The notes under the pieces: generated by a model
Databases searched by the model: none
Seen by the model: the letters and a program-made list of their open reading frames with translations, nothing else
What the model was told of the DNA's origin: nothing
Shown here: one piece after another, positions 17,282 through 25,673 of the stretch
Layout: the number at the start of each line of letters is the position of its first letter
Position numbering within the stretch: position 1 is the first letter of the stretch
Program-made: the position numbers and the translations under genes
NCBI RefSeq assembly: GCF_009905435.1
Contig: NZ_JAAAMT010000057.1
Coordinates: forward strand, 1-32,561
Reading direction: 5' to 3'
Source: Pseudomonas sp. R5(2019)
GTDB taxonomy: Bacteria; Pseudomonadota; Gammaproteobacteria; Pseudomonadales; Pseudomonadaceae
Length of the DNA stretch: 32,561 nucleotides

Positions 17282-18556
17282 TTACAACCATTGCGGCCTG
17301 CCGATGATGCGCCTGCCCGCCTCCGCCGAATTAACGCAATCGGCCAGGCTTCCATACGACACGCCTTTGCCTACCAGGCCTGGACCATAGTGAGCGAACT
17401 TACCGGAGTTGGTCATCGCGGTGCGCGCCGACGCCGGGAACATGTCGGCGTTGAGCATACAGAGGCAGATATCAGTGCTGACCCGAGCGCCGAATGCCTC
17501 GATGTGCTCTATGTAACCAGCCGCCTGGGCTTGCTCATAGACGTACTGGCTAGTTGTGATGAGGAAATCGCAGTGGCTGTCCGACTGCCGACCTTCCACC
17601 AGCGGAGCGAGTTCAGCGAAATCTCCGAGGGTGAAGTGCGGGCTGCCCAACAGCACCAGATCGAGCTTTTCTTCCTCGGTAGTCGAGAGCTTTTTGAACA
17701 CCGACAGCAGTTCTTCCGGCGTAACGTCAAGGGTACGCGTCGCCGTCTTACCGCCAAGCGCCGCCTCCAAAGTCGGTGCCTCCGGGGTTACGCCGACCAT
17801 GTGGAACAAGCCGACTGCGCCGGAAGTGGCCAGGGTCGAGCTGAGGTACTTGAGGTCCTCCAGGCTCGGCTTTTCCTCCACCCCACAGATTACCGGGATA
17901 TCCGCGCCGGCATGCTTGCCGATCAGATAACCCAACACGGTGTAGAACGAGCTGTCGAGATTGTCGAGCCTCGGGATATTGATCACGAAGTTGCCCTTGC
18001 GATTTTCTTCCAAGTGCAGGCCACAGTATGGCGCCCGGCCGACGATTGCAGCGCAGATATCCAGGAAGTCGCCCTGGCGGTTAGTACGGGCGCCCAGCAC
18101 GCTGTTCGAATAGACAATGGCGTTGGATTCCGCCCACACGATATCGTCGCCCAGCTTCGGCGTCTGCGGGAACACATACGGAGTGCAGGAGAAAATCGGC
18201 TTGGCGCCCATCTGTTCGAAAGCGGTAGCCAAGCGGTCGGCGTAGCCGGCGAACTCGGGGTCGATGTTCTGCTCTTTCCAGCGCTTGCGATCAATGGAAA
18301 TGGCGTTGATCGAAGTCGGTACACATACCTTCGCGCCCATCTGCGCCAAGGTTTCGATGACCTTGAGGCTGGCCTGGCCGGTGTAGATACTTCCGCCGAC
18401 ATGCACACTGGTAATGTCGACCAATTTCTTCGCGCCCTGCATCACCGCAATTTTCAGAACCACCCGCAGTGCGATCTTCGCCGCTTCACCCTGCTCGCCA
18501 GCCAGGATCGCCCGGTCGAGCTCGGAGAGTTCGACCTGGTGCATGAAATCATTCAT
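17282..18556 (-). CDS. Aconitase X catalytic subunit, probable cis-3-hydroxy-L-proline dehydratase large chain
   Basis: This 424-residue protein is the large (DUF521) part of aconitase X. Bacterial members with a separate small swivel subunit dehydrate cis-3-hydroxy-L-proline to pyrroline-2-carboxylate using an iron-sulphur or metal centre. Family blocks seen include VDITSVHVGGSIYTG near residues 46-60, VYSNSVLGARTNRQGD in the middle and an ending rich in Gly. Its start overlaps the end of the small-subunit gene by 8 bp, so the two are translationally coupled. Because the small subunit gene is broken, this chain may lack its partner in this strain. The next gene is the reductase expected to use its product. 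Confidence 0.9.
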   Translation of the reverse strand: MNDFMHQVELSELDRAILAGEQGEAAKIALRVVLKIAVMQGAKKLVDITSVHVGGSIYTGQASLKVIETLAQMGAKVCVPTSINAISIDRKRWKEQNIDPEFAGYADRLATAFEQMGAKPIFSCTPYVFPQTPKLGDDIVWAESNAIVYSNSVLGARTNRQGDFLDICAAIVGRAPYCGLHLEENRKGNFVINIPRLDNLDSSFYTVLGYLIGKHAGADIPVICGVEEKPSLEDLKYLSSTLATSGAVGLFHMVGVTPEAPTLEAALGGKTATRTLDVTPEELLSVFKKLSTTEEEKLDLVLLGSPHFTLGDFAELAPLVEGRQSDSHCDFLITTSQYVYEQAQAAGYIEHIEAFGARVSTDICLCMLNADMFPASARTAMTNSGKFAHYGPGLVGKGVSYGSLADCVNSAEAGRRIIGRPQWL

Positions 18557-18940
18557 AAATCATCACCATCCCATTTTCCGAGATACTTGCACTGCCAGCC
18601 GTGAACAATGCTTCGAAGTCATCGTCGTCCAGTTGCACGACAGGAATCTTCCGGCCAAAGAACTCATCGAAGATCACCACGCCAAGGGCGATGATCTCAT
18701 CAACCTTGTTGAGGATGATCGCAGCCGGTGCATGGCCGTTGTGCAAGGCCCGGTGAGATTTTCTCCCTTCAGGGGATGATGCTGATCGATGATCTCCCCG
18801 GTGGCCGGATCGTACCCGCCCCAGAAACTGATCATATTGCGAGTGGCACATAGTCCGCCTTCGGCATGCCCGTCAACCAGCACACGGCCTTGGGCCGTGT
18901 GCAGGAGCGGTCCGCGGTCAATACTGACCTGCTCGTTCAT
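18549..18940 (-). pseudogene. Aconitase X small (swivel) subunit, broken by an internal deletion
   Basis: Two frames together make a DUF126 small subunit. The N-terminal half (from ATG at 18940) reads to HHPLKGENLTG. The C-terminal half (from about 18750 down to 18549) reads ALHNGHAPAAIILNKVDE to the end. The stretch that normally joins them, about 20 residues with the conserved Arg-Gly-Ser motif, is missing, and the frame shifts at the join near 18750. A loss of about 61 bp explains both facts and would restore a normal length near 150 residues. The removed motif is the one expected to contribute the active-site serine, so the protein should be inactive. Assembly error is the main alternative. 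Confidence 0.85.
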
Positions 18941-18964
18941 TTCATCCCCTAGTCAAAATCAGGT

Positions 18965-18998
18965 GCAGATCCTGCAATGGCCAGATCACAGGATCTGC
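18965..18998. promoter_or_regulatory. 10-bp inverted repeat upstream of the aconitase X genes
   Basis: GCAGATCCTG (18965-18974) and CAGGATCTGC (18989-18998) are exact inverted copies with a 14-nt spacer, 25-58 bp before the small-subunit start codon on the minus strand. It may be an operator, an attenuator hairpin or a dispersed repeat. There is no T-run. Confidence 0.45.
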
Positions 18999-19066
18999 TC
19001 CAATGGCTAATCTTCCAGCATGCTCCCCTACATCAAGGCCGCCATATATAGCGGCCATGACAGTTT

Positions 19067-20263
19067 TCAGGAGAACGTCTTGTGCGGGTCGATAACGAAT
19101 TTCTTCGGCACGCCGGCATCGAATTCGCCATAACCCTGCGGTGCCTGGTCAAGGCTGATTACCTGCACGCCAACGACTTCGGCGATGTTGATACGGTCCC
19201 ACATGATCGCCTGCATCAGCGTGCGGTTGTACTTCATCACGGGGGTTTGGCCAGTATGGAAACTGTGGGATTTCGCCCAGCCCAGGCCAAAGCGGATGCT
19301 CAGTGCACCGATCTTGGCGGCAGCATCGACTGCGCCCGGGTCTTCGGTGACGTACAGGCCAGGGATACCGATCTTGCCGGCGACGCGGGTGACCTGCATC
19401 AGCGAATTGAGCACGGTGGCTGGAGCTTCGTGCTTGGCGCCCTCATGACCATGGCCACGGGCTTCGAAACCGACGGCATCGACGGCACAGTCAACTTCAG
19501 GCTCGCCCAGCAGGTTGGCGATCTGCTCGTGCAGCGGGGTGTCGAGAGACAGGTCGGCAATCTCGAAGCCCTGGGCCTTAGCATGGGCCAGCCGCGCCGG
19601 GTTCAGGTCACCGACGATGACGACTGCAGCACCGAGCAGGCGGGCCGAAGCGGCTGCAGCCAGGCCAACTGGGCCGGCACCCGCCACATAAACGGTGCTG
19701 CCCGGGCCGACGCCAGCGGTCACGGCGCCATGGTAGCCGGTGGGCAGGATGTCGGAGAGGCACGTCAGGTCACGAATCTTCTCCATGGCCCGGTCACGGT
19801 TGTGCAGTTTCAGCAAATTGAAATCGGCATACGGCACCATTACGTACTCAGCCTGGCCGCCGGTCCAGTCGCCCATGTCGACGTAGCCGTAGGCACCACC
19901 GGCTCGCGCGGGATTGACGGTCAGGCAGACGCCCGTGTGCATCTCTTTGCACGACCGGCAGCGCCCACACGCAACGTTGAACGGCACGGAAACCAGGTCG
20001 CCGATCTGCAGGTGTTCGACATCCCGGCCTTTTTCAATGACTTCACCGGTGATTTCATGACCAAGGACCAGGCCGACCTGGGCCGTGGTGCGGCCGCGGA
20101 CCATGTGCTGGTCGGAGCCACAGATATTGGTAGCGACCACCTTGAGGATCACCGCATGCTCGATCTTCTTACCGCGCGGGTCCTGCAGCTTCGGATAGTC
20201 GATGTTCTGCACCTCGACCTTGCCGGCGCCCTGGTAGACCACACCTCTGTTGTACACGCTCAT
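19067..20263 (-). CDS. fdhA: Glutathione-independent formaldehyde dehydrogenase
   Basis: The 398-residue zinc-dependent medium-chain dehydrogenase oxidises formaldehyde to formate with bound NAD+. Catalytic zinc ligands are seen as Cys48 (NICGSDQH) and His69 (LGHE). The structural zinc cysteines are at 99, 102, 105 and 113. Almost every segment agrees with P. putida FdhA as I remember it, including the NAD motif around VYVAGAGPVGLAAA. In Pseudomonas this gene is often grouped with betaine and sarcosine demethylation genes, where it clears the formaldehyde released. Here it lies 29 bp after the DddP-like gene in the same operon. A weak hairpin (GGCCGC/GCGGCC near 19035-19060) lies after its stop. 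Confidence 0.95.
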   Translation of the reverse strand: MSVYNRGVVYQGAGKVEVQNIDYPKLQDPRGKKIEHAVILKVVATNICGSDQHMVRGRTTAQVGLVLGHEITGEVIEKGRDVEHLQIGDLVSVPFNVACGRCRSCKEMHTGVCLTVNPARAGGAYGYVDMGDWTGGQAEYVMVPYADFNLLKLHNRDRAMEKIRDLTCLSDILPTGYHGAVTAGVGPGSTVYVAGAGPVGLAAAASARLLGAAVVIVGDLNPARLAHAKAQGFEIADLSLDTPLHEQIANLLGEPEVDCAVDAVGFEARGHGHEGAKHEAPATVLNSLMQVTRVAGKIGIPGLYVTEDPGAVDAAAKIGALSIRFGLGWAKSHSFHTGQTPVMKYNRTLMQAIMWDRINIAEVVGVQVISLDQAPQGYGEFDAGVPKKFVIDPHKTFS

Positions 20264-20292
20264 TGTTTACCTCTCCGTTGACAACTGTCTGT

Positions 20293-21633
20293 TCAATCCT
20301 GCAAAAAAATGTTTTCGAACGGGTAACGGGTCAGCACCTCGCAGCCGTCCTCGGTGACCAGCAACTGATTCTCCAGCTTGATCCCGTCGCGCCCGCCCAC
20401 CTCGCCGATATAGGCCTCGACGCAGAGCGCCATGCCCGGTTGCAGCACTCCGTCGTAGCCGTATGACTCGACGTCTTCCGGGTAGCGGATGCATGGGTAT
20501 TCGTCGCACAACCCAACCCCGTGGAACATCACACCGTAGCGCTGGGCACGGCAGGACTCAGGCAAACGGTGGCCAAGGGCAGTGAGTTCGGTAAAGCCGA
20601 CGCCTGGGCGGACCAGTTCGGTGTTGAAGCGGATGTGTTCATGGGCGATGCGGTATAAGCGCTTCTGCTCGGCGGTCGGTTCCGTCCCCCCACAGATCCA
20701 ACTGCGCGACATGTCCACGCACATCCCATACACGCCAATCAGGTCGGTGTCGAAGGACAGCAGGTCACCGTCGCTAAGCACCCGCGGGCCGGACTCCTGA
20801 TACCAAGGGTTGGTGCGCGGGCCTGAGCTGAGGATGCGGGTTTCGATCCATTCGCCACCGCGGCGAATGTTGCCGGCGTGCAGCGCGGCCCAGACGTCGT
20901 TCTCGGTAGCACCGGCGCACATGGCCTGGCGCATCTCGCCGATCGACGCTTCGCAGGAGGCGACAGCGCAGCGCATCGCCTTAATCTCGTCTGGCCCCTT
21001 GATCACCCGGGCGAATTCGGTAACCTCCTGGCCGCTATGGACCTGCACGCCCAAGGCGTCGAGGGCGCGCAGGCCGGCGACTTCGATACGGTCGACGGCG
21101 AGCCGGCGGTTGCTACCGCCGTGAGTGCGCAGCAGGTCGTCAATCTGCGCGGCGAAGCGTTGGGCATGTTGTTCGGTGCGATCGCCCGTTTCGAAATAGA
21201 AGAACGAAGCGCCGCTGCGCAGTTCGCTCACCAAAGGCAAGTGCGCGCTGAGGTGGTCGCAGCCGTGAAAGTCCCACAACACCACATGACCGCTGGCGGC
21301 GACGAAGCAAGCGCGGGCGGGGTTGTGGGTGGTCCACAGTTGCATGTTGGTGGTGTCGGTGGCGTAGCGGATGTTCAGCGGATCGAACAGCAGGACTCCG
21401 GCCAAGTCGCGGGCGATCATCTGCTCGGTGAGACGTTGCAGCCGATATTCGCGCATCGTCGCCAGATGTGGGGCTTCAAGGCCCAGCTTGGCCCATTCGG
21501 AGAACGCCAGGGGCGTCGGTCCGATTTCCGTGCGGTCGTTGTCATCCAGTGAACCGTCGACCTTCAAAGCCCTGTGGCGAGCAGGGTCGATGCGGCGGCT
21601 GTTGGCGGGGATGGAAAATGGCGAGGTCATCAT
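20293..21633 (-). CDS. M24 family metalloenzyme resembling DMSP lyase DddP
   Basis: The 446-residue protein has the creatinase/aminopeptidase P (M24) fold. The metal ligands fall at Asp295, Asp297, Asp307, His371, Glu406 and Glu421, with Tyr366 and Asp377 close by. As I recall, these are exactly the residues and numbers reported for DddP from a Ruegeria strain, where Asp377 is the catalytic base in cleavage of dimethylsulfoniopropionate to dimethyl sulfide and acrylate. Blocks such as FDPLNIRYATDTTNMQLW and GGEWIETR...SGPRTNPW also recall DddP. The gene follows a betaine ABC importer and precedes fdhA. No acrylate-processing gene is nearby, so another betaine-like substrate is possible. The start could be either of two adjacent ATGs. 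Confidence 0.8.
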   Translation of the reverse strand: MMTSPFSIPANSRRIDPARHRALKVDGSLDDNDRTEIGPTPLAFSEWAKLGLEAPHLATMREYRLQRLTEQMIARDLAGVLLFDPLNIRYATDTTNMQLWTTHNPARACFVAASGHVVLWDFHGCDHLSAHLPLVSELRSGASFFYFETGDRTEQHAQRFAAQIDDLLRTHGGSNRRLAVDRIEVAGLRALDALGVQVHSGQEVTEFARVIKGPDEIKAMRCAVASCEASIGEMRQAMCAGATENDVWAALHAGNIRRGGEWIETRILSSGPRTNPWYQESGPRVLSDGDLLSFDTDLIGVYGMCVDMSRSWICGGTEPTAEQKRLYRIAHEHIRFNTELVRPGVGFTELTALGHRLPESCRAQRYGVMFHGVGLCDEYPCIRYPEDVESYGYDGVLQPGMALCVEAYIGEVGGRDGIKLENQLLVTEDGCEVLTRYPFENIFLQD

Positions 21634-21664
21634 GGCTAGGCGGTCATCCTCATATTGTTGTTAT

Positions 21665-21698
21665 GACCCCAGTCGCGGGACGAGCCCGCGATCAGGGC
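21665..21698. repeat. REP-like palindrome between operon genes
   Basis: TCGCGGG (21673-21679) and CCCGCGA (21685-21691) form a perfect stem with loop ACGAG, flanked by CCCC and AGGG that can extend it. Its 17-bp core matches, in the other orientation, the palindrome at 7348-7374. It lies between the substrate-binding-protein gene and the DddP-like gene, where such elements often adjust mRNA stability. Confidence 0.65.
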
Positions 21699-21712
21699 TT
21701 GCGATGAGCGGA

Positions 21713-22741
21713 TCAGTTGCTGGCCTGAGTAGCCGCCGCACGTGACGCCTCGATCCAGCCATCAAACTGTTGCTGATGGGTGGCAATCCATTCCCGCGCA
21801 TGGCGCTGGATATCTGCCAGGGACTTCTCACCCTGCTGCATTTTCAGGTTCTGCGCGCTCTCATCCGCTGCAGGAATCTGCATCAGCGACAGGTACTTCA
21901 ACGCCGCCGGGTTCTTTTGCGCAAACTTGCGATTGACCAGCGCCTCAACCTTGTCCACCGCAAAGCCTAGGTTCTTGCCCTGGTAGGTGGTGTCAACATC
22001 GTTTTTGCCGCCGGGTAGGTCGGTCTTGGGTACTTCCAACCAGACCACGTCACTCCCCTCCACCAAGGCACCCGCTACCCATTGCGGAATCCAGGTGTAA
22101 TAGAGCACTGGCTTGCCTTCCTTAAAGCGCGCGATGGTGTCGGCCATTAGGGCGAAGTACGAGCCCTGATTTACATGAATGGACTTCTCCAGGTCATAGG
22201 CCTTCATCTGGTGCTCGATCACCAGTTCGCAGCCCCAGCCCGGGTTGCAGCCGGTCATGTCGGCCTTGCCGTCCCCGTCGGTATCAAACAGTTTGGCGAT
22301 CTCCGGCTTCTTCAGATCGGTGATGTACTTGATGTGGTATTGCTCCGCCGTCTTCTTATCGATCAAGTAGCCCTGCAGTACACCTGGCAGGATGTCGCCG
22401 GCCTTGATCATGTTTTCGTCGCCACCAGCCTTCTGGTAGAAACTGGCGTGCAGCTTGTCCCAGGCATTGACGGTGAAGTCGGCATCACCGAAGCCAACGG
22501 CCAGGACCATAGTGGCGTACTCGGTTTCCTTCGGGGGTTGTACCGTGTAGCCGAGCTCGCGCAGCCCGGCCAGAGCAATCTCACCACGAAAGCGCTCTTC
22601 ATCAACGGTGGGGAAGGCAGGGGTTATCTTCACCCCCTCGCCCGGCTTGTCAGCCGAAGCGCTGGCTCCGGCACAGATCACGCTGAATGCCACGACCGAG
22701 GCGCATTGCAGAAAACGACGGGTGAATTTGGACTCGTACAT
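21713..22741 (-). CDS. Glycine betaine/proline-type ABC transporter, periplasmic binding protein (ProX-like)
   Basis: The 342-residue protein has a Sec signal peptide (basic MYESKFTRR, then a hydrophobic core, with cleavage likely after ASASA near residue 30). The mature part is the OpuAC substrate-binding fold. FDTDGDGKADMTGCNPGWGCE-type sequence is characteristic of ProX-like proteins, and scattered tryptophans (for example in YYTWIPQW) can form the aromatic cage for a quaternary amine. It is the third gene of a proV-proW-proX order on the minus strand, 55 bp after the permease gene, and delivers the ligand to that permease. The ligand may be glycine betaine, proline betaine or DMSP. Confidence 0.92.
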   Translation of the reverse strand: MYESKFTRRFLQCASVVAFSVICAGASASADKPGEGVKITPAFPTVDEERFRGEIALAGLRELGYTVQPPKETEYATMVLAVGFGDADFTVNAWDKLHASFYQKAGGDENMIKAGDILPGVLQGYLIDKKTAEQYHIKYITDLKKPEIAKLFDTDGDGKADMTGCNPGWGCELVIEHQMKAYDLEKSIHVNQGSYFALMADTIARFKEGKPVLYYTWIPQWVAGALVEGSDVVWLEVPKTDLPGGKNDVDTTYQGKNLGFAVDKVEALVNRKFAQKNPAALKYLSLMQIPAADESAQNLKMQQGEKSLADIQRHAREWIATHQQQFDGWIEASRAAATQASN

Positions 22742-22796
22742 CTTCGCTTACCTTTTCTGATTGTTGTGTGGGTTGCGGCAGATAAAACAGAAACTC

Positions 22797-23750
22797 TCAG
22801 GCAGTGTTGCGCTGCCCTGCAGATTGGCCTGCGCCGACCAGGCGCAGCAGTACGCCCACAGGACCGGTCTGGTACCAGCGCCGGCTTGGGTCGGCGCTGG
22901 TCCGTGCGCCCATGGCCTGGGTCAGGCGGTCGAGGAATATCGCCAACAGCACCAAGCCCACCCCGCCGACTGTGGCCAGGCCCATGTCCAGCCGGCCGAT
23001 GCCGCGTAGCACCATCTGGCCCAGTCCGCCGACCGAAATCATCGAGGCGATTACCACCATTGACAGCGACAGCATCAGGGTCTGGTTGAGGCCAGCCATG
23101 ATGGTCGAGGTGGCCAACGGCAACTGGACACGGGTCAGCATCTGCCGCGGCGTGCAGCCGAAGGCACGAGCCGCTTCAATCTTGTCTTCTGGAACCTGGC
23201 GGATACCCAGGTTGGTCAGGCGCACCAGCGGCGGCAGGGCGAAGACGATGGTCACCAGCACACCGGGCACGTTACCGATGCCAAACAGCATCACCACCGG
23301 TACCAAGTAAACAAAGGCCGGTAAGGTTTGCATCGCATCAAGTATCGGTCTGATCACCTGCTCCAGCCGATCGCTGCGGGAGCAGGCAATGCCCAGTGGA
23401 ATGCCAATCAGCGCGCAGAAAAATACCGAAGTCAGCACCAGCGCCAGGGTGGTCATAGACTCTGACCACACGCCAATCAAACCAAGCAAGGTCAGGGTAA
23501 CGAAGCACAACAGCGCCATGCGCTTACCCGCAAGCTGCCAGCCGAGCAGCGACGAGAGAAGGATGCCGACACTCGGCGGGATACTCTGCAAGGTGAATTC
23601 GATACCGTTGAGCACCTGGTCAATCGGCCAACGGATGGCCCTGAATACATCGCGAAAATTGTGCACCATGTAATTCAGTGCACTCTCCACCCAAGTGCCC
23701 AGAGGAATGGTTGCGGACTGGAAGGGATCGAGAAAACTGAAATCAGACAT
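22797..23750 (-). CDS. Betaine ABC transporter permease (ProW-like)
   Basis: The 317-residue inner-membrane protein has a ProW-type amphipathic N terminus and about seven helices. The EAA loop that contacts the ATPase is seen as DKIEAARAFGCTPRQMLTRVQLPLA. The N-terminal extension is shorter than in E. coli ProW (about 354 residues). It lies 26 bp after the ATPase gene and before the binding-protein gene, so the three form one uptake operon that continues into the DddP-like and fdhA genes. Confidence 0.92.
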   Translation of the reverse strand: MSDFSFLDPFQSATIPLGTWVESALNYMVHNFRDVFRAIRWPIDQVLNGIEFTLQSIPPSVGILLSSLLGWQLAGKRMALLCFVTLTLLGLIGVWSESMTTLALVLTSVFFCALIGIPLGIACSRSDRLEQVIRPILDAMQTLPAFVYLVPVVMLFGIGNVPGVLVTIVFALPPLVRLTNLGIRQVPEDKIEAARAFGCTPRQMLTRVQLPLATSTIMAGLNQTLMLSLSMVVIASMISVGGLGQMVLRGIGRLDMGLATVGGVGLVLLAIFLDRLTQAMGARTSADPSRRWYQTGPVGVLLRLVGAGQSAGQRNTA

Positions 23751-23776
23751 CGTGGCTTACCTCTTCTTATCGGGGC

Positions 23777-24694
23777 TTAGTGGGCGCTATGGATGTGATC
23801 CAGCTCTTTTCGACAGGCCCGGCAGATCGTCGCCGGGTCCAGCTGGGCGATATCACCGGCCTTCAATACCCGGGAGACGTCAAACCCTTTGAAGAAGGTC
23901 CGCACATAATCGTTGGCGGGCTGGTTGATCAGCTCCAGCGGCGTGCCGATCTGGACCACGCGTCCGCCTTCCATGATCGCGATGCGGTGGCCGATACGTA
24001 CGGCTTCCTCGATGTCGTGGGAAATGAAGATGATGGTGCGTTGCTGCTCGGCCTGCAGGCGGATCAGCTCACCCTGCATTTCGCTGCGGATCAGCGGGTC
24101 CAGGGCGGAGAAGGCTTCGTCCATCAGCAAAATGGTCGGGTCATTCGCCAGGGCGCGGGCCAGGCCGACACGCTGCTGCATACCGCCGGAGAGCTGATGC
24201 GGGTAGCTGTAGTCCTGGCCGGCGAGACCGACCTGGGCCAGTGCTTCCCTGGCCCGTGCATGCCGCTCGCTCTCACCGACACCGGAAATCTCCAGCCCGA
24301 AGGCGGCATTCTCTAGCACGCTCATGTGCGGCATCAGGGCGAAGGACTGGAAGACCATGCCCATTTCCTTGCGACGCACGTCGAGCAGGGCCTTGTCGCT
24401 CAGGCCAGTGATTTCCTGGCCATTGAGGTGGATGCTGCCGGAGGTGGGCTCGATCAGGCGGTTGAACAGTCGCACCATCGTCGACTTGCCTGAGCCCGAC
24501 AAGCCCATGATCACGAAGATCTCGCCGCGCTTGACGGAGAAGCTAGCATCGAACACCCCGACTACATGGCCAGTCTTTTTGAAGATCTCGTCCTTGTCGG
24601 CTCCGTTGTTCAGCATCTTCATGGCCACGCCCGGATTGGGACCGAAGACCTTAAAGATGTTCTTCACCGAAAGAATCTCATCGGTATGGCTCAT
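23777..24694 (-). CDS. Betaine ABC transporter ATP-binding protein (ProV-like)
   Basis: The 305-residue ATPase has Walker A GLSGSGKST (64-72), the signature LSGGMQQR (168-175), Walker B ILLMDE (188-193) and the switch His in ISHD. The N-terminal segment before the nucleotide domain (about 50 residues) is typical of ProV/OpuAA. The C terminus is short: only part of one CBS-like region follows the ATPase domain, so the ionic-strength sensing seen in full-length OpuAA/ProV is probably absent. That fits a catabolic rather than an osmoprotective importer. It is the first gene of the minus-strand operon, divergent from the cupin gene. Confidence 0.92.
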   Translation of the reverse strand: MSHTDEILSVKNIFKVFGPNPGVAMKMLNNGADKDEIFKKTGHVVGVFDASFSVKRGEIFVIMGLSGSGKSTMVRLFNRLIEPTSGSIHLNGQEITGLSDKALLDVRRKEMGMVFQSFALMPHMSVLENAAFGLEISGVGESERHARAREALAQVGLAGQDYSYPHQLSGGMQQRVGLARALANDPTILLMDEAFSALDPLIRSEMQGELIRLQAEQQRTIIFISHDIEEAVRIGHRIAIMEGGRVVQIGTPLELINQPANDYVRTFFKGFDVSRVLKAGDIAQLDPATICRACRKELDHIHSAH

Positions 24695-24970
24695 ACGACC
24701 CTCTTTTTATATTTATGCCCGAATCCTTTTGAACTCTATGCCTGCGGGGCGCCCCTTAATTGTATGAGCCGGTCAATTTGTATTATCCCGACGCGCAAAA
24801 ACGGCGGGCGGCTGCCCGGCATCCGACGACGGGTCCGTTTTGTTATATGCACGCCGGCAATACGAGTGCAAAAGTAAGACTGCGTGTTCTCAACTACCCA
24901 CAACCGTCGCTGTTACACATAACTTCCGAACCCACACTAGCGACCAAAAAGTTATTCGAAGGAAACTCTC
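24695..24970. promoter_or_regulatory. Divergent intergenic control region
   Basis: This 276-bp gap between the ABC importer operon (minus) and the cupin-RidA operon (plus) is lower in GC than the genes. It must carry both promoters. AAAACGG and CCGTTTT (about 24797-24842) form a widely spaced inverted pair, and AAGGAAA before 24971 is the cupin ribosome site. I could not fix reliable -35/-10 boxes. Confidence 0.5.
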
Positions 24971-25321
24971 ATGAGCCAAGTCTTGACCGTCGTTCGAAAC
25001 GCTCCCGCCTCGCCCCTTGGCGCACTCGCACCCGCGCGCCTGCCGATCGGTGAGCCCGTTGCCCACGCTGCCAGCGGCCAGGCTCAAACCGATGACGCCG
25101 TAGGTGCCAGCATCGGTGTATGGGAAAGCAGCCCGGGCGTGTTCCGCCGTCATCTAAAGAACCGTGAGTTCAGCCATATTGTCAGCGGTTGGTGCACCTT
25201 CACCCCCGACGGCGGCGAGCCGGTGGAGCTGCGCGCCGGCGACGCGGTGTTATTCCCGGAAGACTGCGAAGGTGTGTGGGACATCCGCGAAGCCCTGCGC
25301 AAAACCTACGTACTGTTTTAA
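24971..25321 (+). CDS. Small cupin protein (DUF861 type)
   Basis: The 116-residue single-domain cupin belongs to the group of EutQ-like and ureidoglycine aminohydrolase-like proteins. A beta-barrel pattern runs from about residue 45 (GVWESSPGVFRRHLKNREFSHIVSG) to the end (LRAGDAVLFPEDCEGVWDI). The usual metal-binding His cluster is poor, so it may bind a metabolite without metal. It starts a plus-strand operon with RidA and an FAD oxidoreductase, the RidA start lying 10 bp after its stop. Genes of this kind often accompany amine oxidases in Pseudomonas. The exact function is unknown. Confidence 0.85.
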   Translation: MSQVLTVVRNAPASPLGALAPARLPIGEPVAHAASGQAQTDDAVGASIGVWESSPGVFRRHLKNREFSHIVSGWCTFTPDGGEPVELRAGDAVLFPEDCEGVWDIREALRKTYVLF

Positions 25322-25331
25322 GGAGCCGATA

Positions 25332-25673
25332 ATGATCGAACGCATCAACCCCGGCGCGCGGGCCAGCCAGCTAATAGTGGTCGATGGCCGCATCGAAACC
25401 TCCGGAATCGTCGCCCTGCCCCCCCAAGGCAATATCGCCGAACAAACTCTCTGCGTTCTGGCACAGCTGGACCAGTGGCTGGCGCAGATCGGCGCCAGCA
25501 AGGCCAACCTCACACGCATGCAGATCTGGCTGGCAGACATGAACGAGTTCGCGGCCATGAACGAAGTGTATGACGCCTGGGTCGGTGACCAGCCACCTGT
25601 GCGGGCCTGTGTCGGGGCGGCGCTCGCTACGAAGGAATACCGGATCGAGATCCAGGCGTTCGGCCAGCTCTGA
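25332..25673 (+). CDS. RidA/YjgF family enamine/imine deaminase
   Basis: The 113-residue protein is of the RidA family, which hydrolyses reactive enamines and imines made by PLP enzymes or flavin oxidases. The substrate-binding Arg that defines active members is present in VRACVGAALA near residue 94, followed by the RIEIQAFGQL ending. AAGGAG stands 6 bases before the ATG. Being next to an FAD amine oxidoreductase, it probably converts the imine that enzyme makes to a 2-oxo acid and ammonia. Confidence 0.9.
   Translation: MIERINPGARASQLIVVDGRIETSGIVALPPQGNIAEQTLCVLAQLDQWLAQIGASKANLTRMQIWLADMNEFAAMNEVYDAWVGDQPPVRACVGAALATKEYRIEIQAFGQL

Noticed and set aside
16994..18604. Plus-strand open frame of 536 codons across aconitase X
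   Set aside because: Composition is that of an antisense shadow; the minus-strand aconitase X and reductase genes explain the region.
19082..20281. Plus-strand open frame of 399 codons across fdhA
   Set aside because: Shadow of the highly conserved fdhA gene on the other strand; it shows no protein family features.
20293..21633. Reading the M24 protein as a creatinase or Xaa-Pro peptidase
   Set aside because: The residues conserved with DddP, in matching positions, fit that family much better than creatinase or prolidase as I recall them.
24695..24970. A CRISPR array or tRNA in the larger gaps
   Set aside because: No regularly spaced repeats and no cloverleaf-like sequence were seen in this or any other gap of the window.
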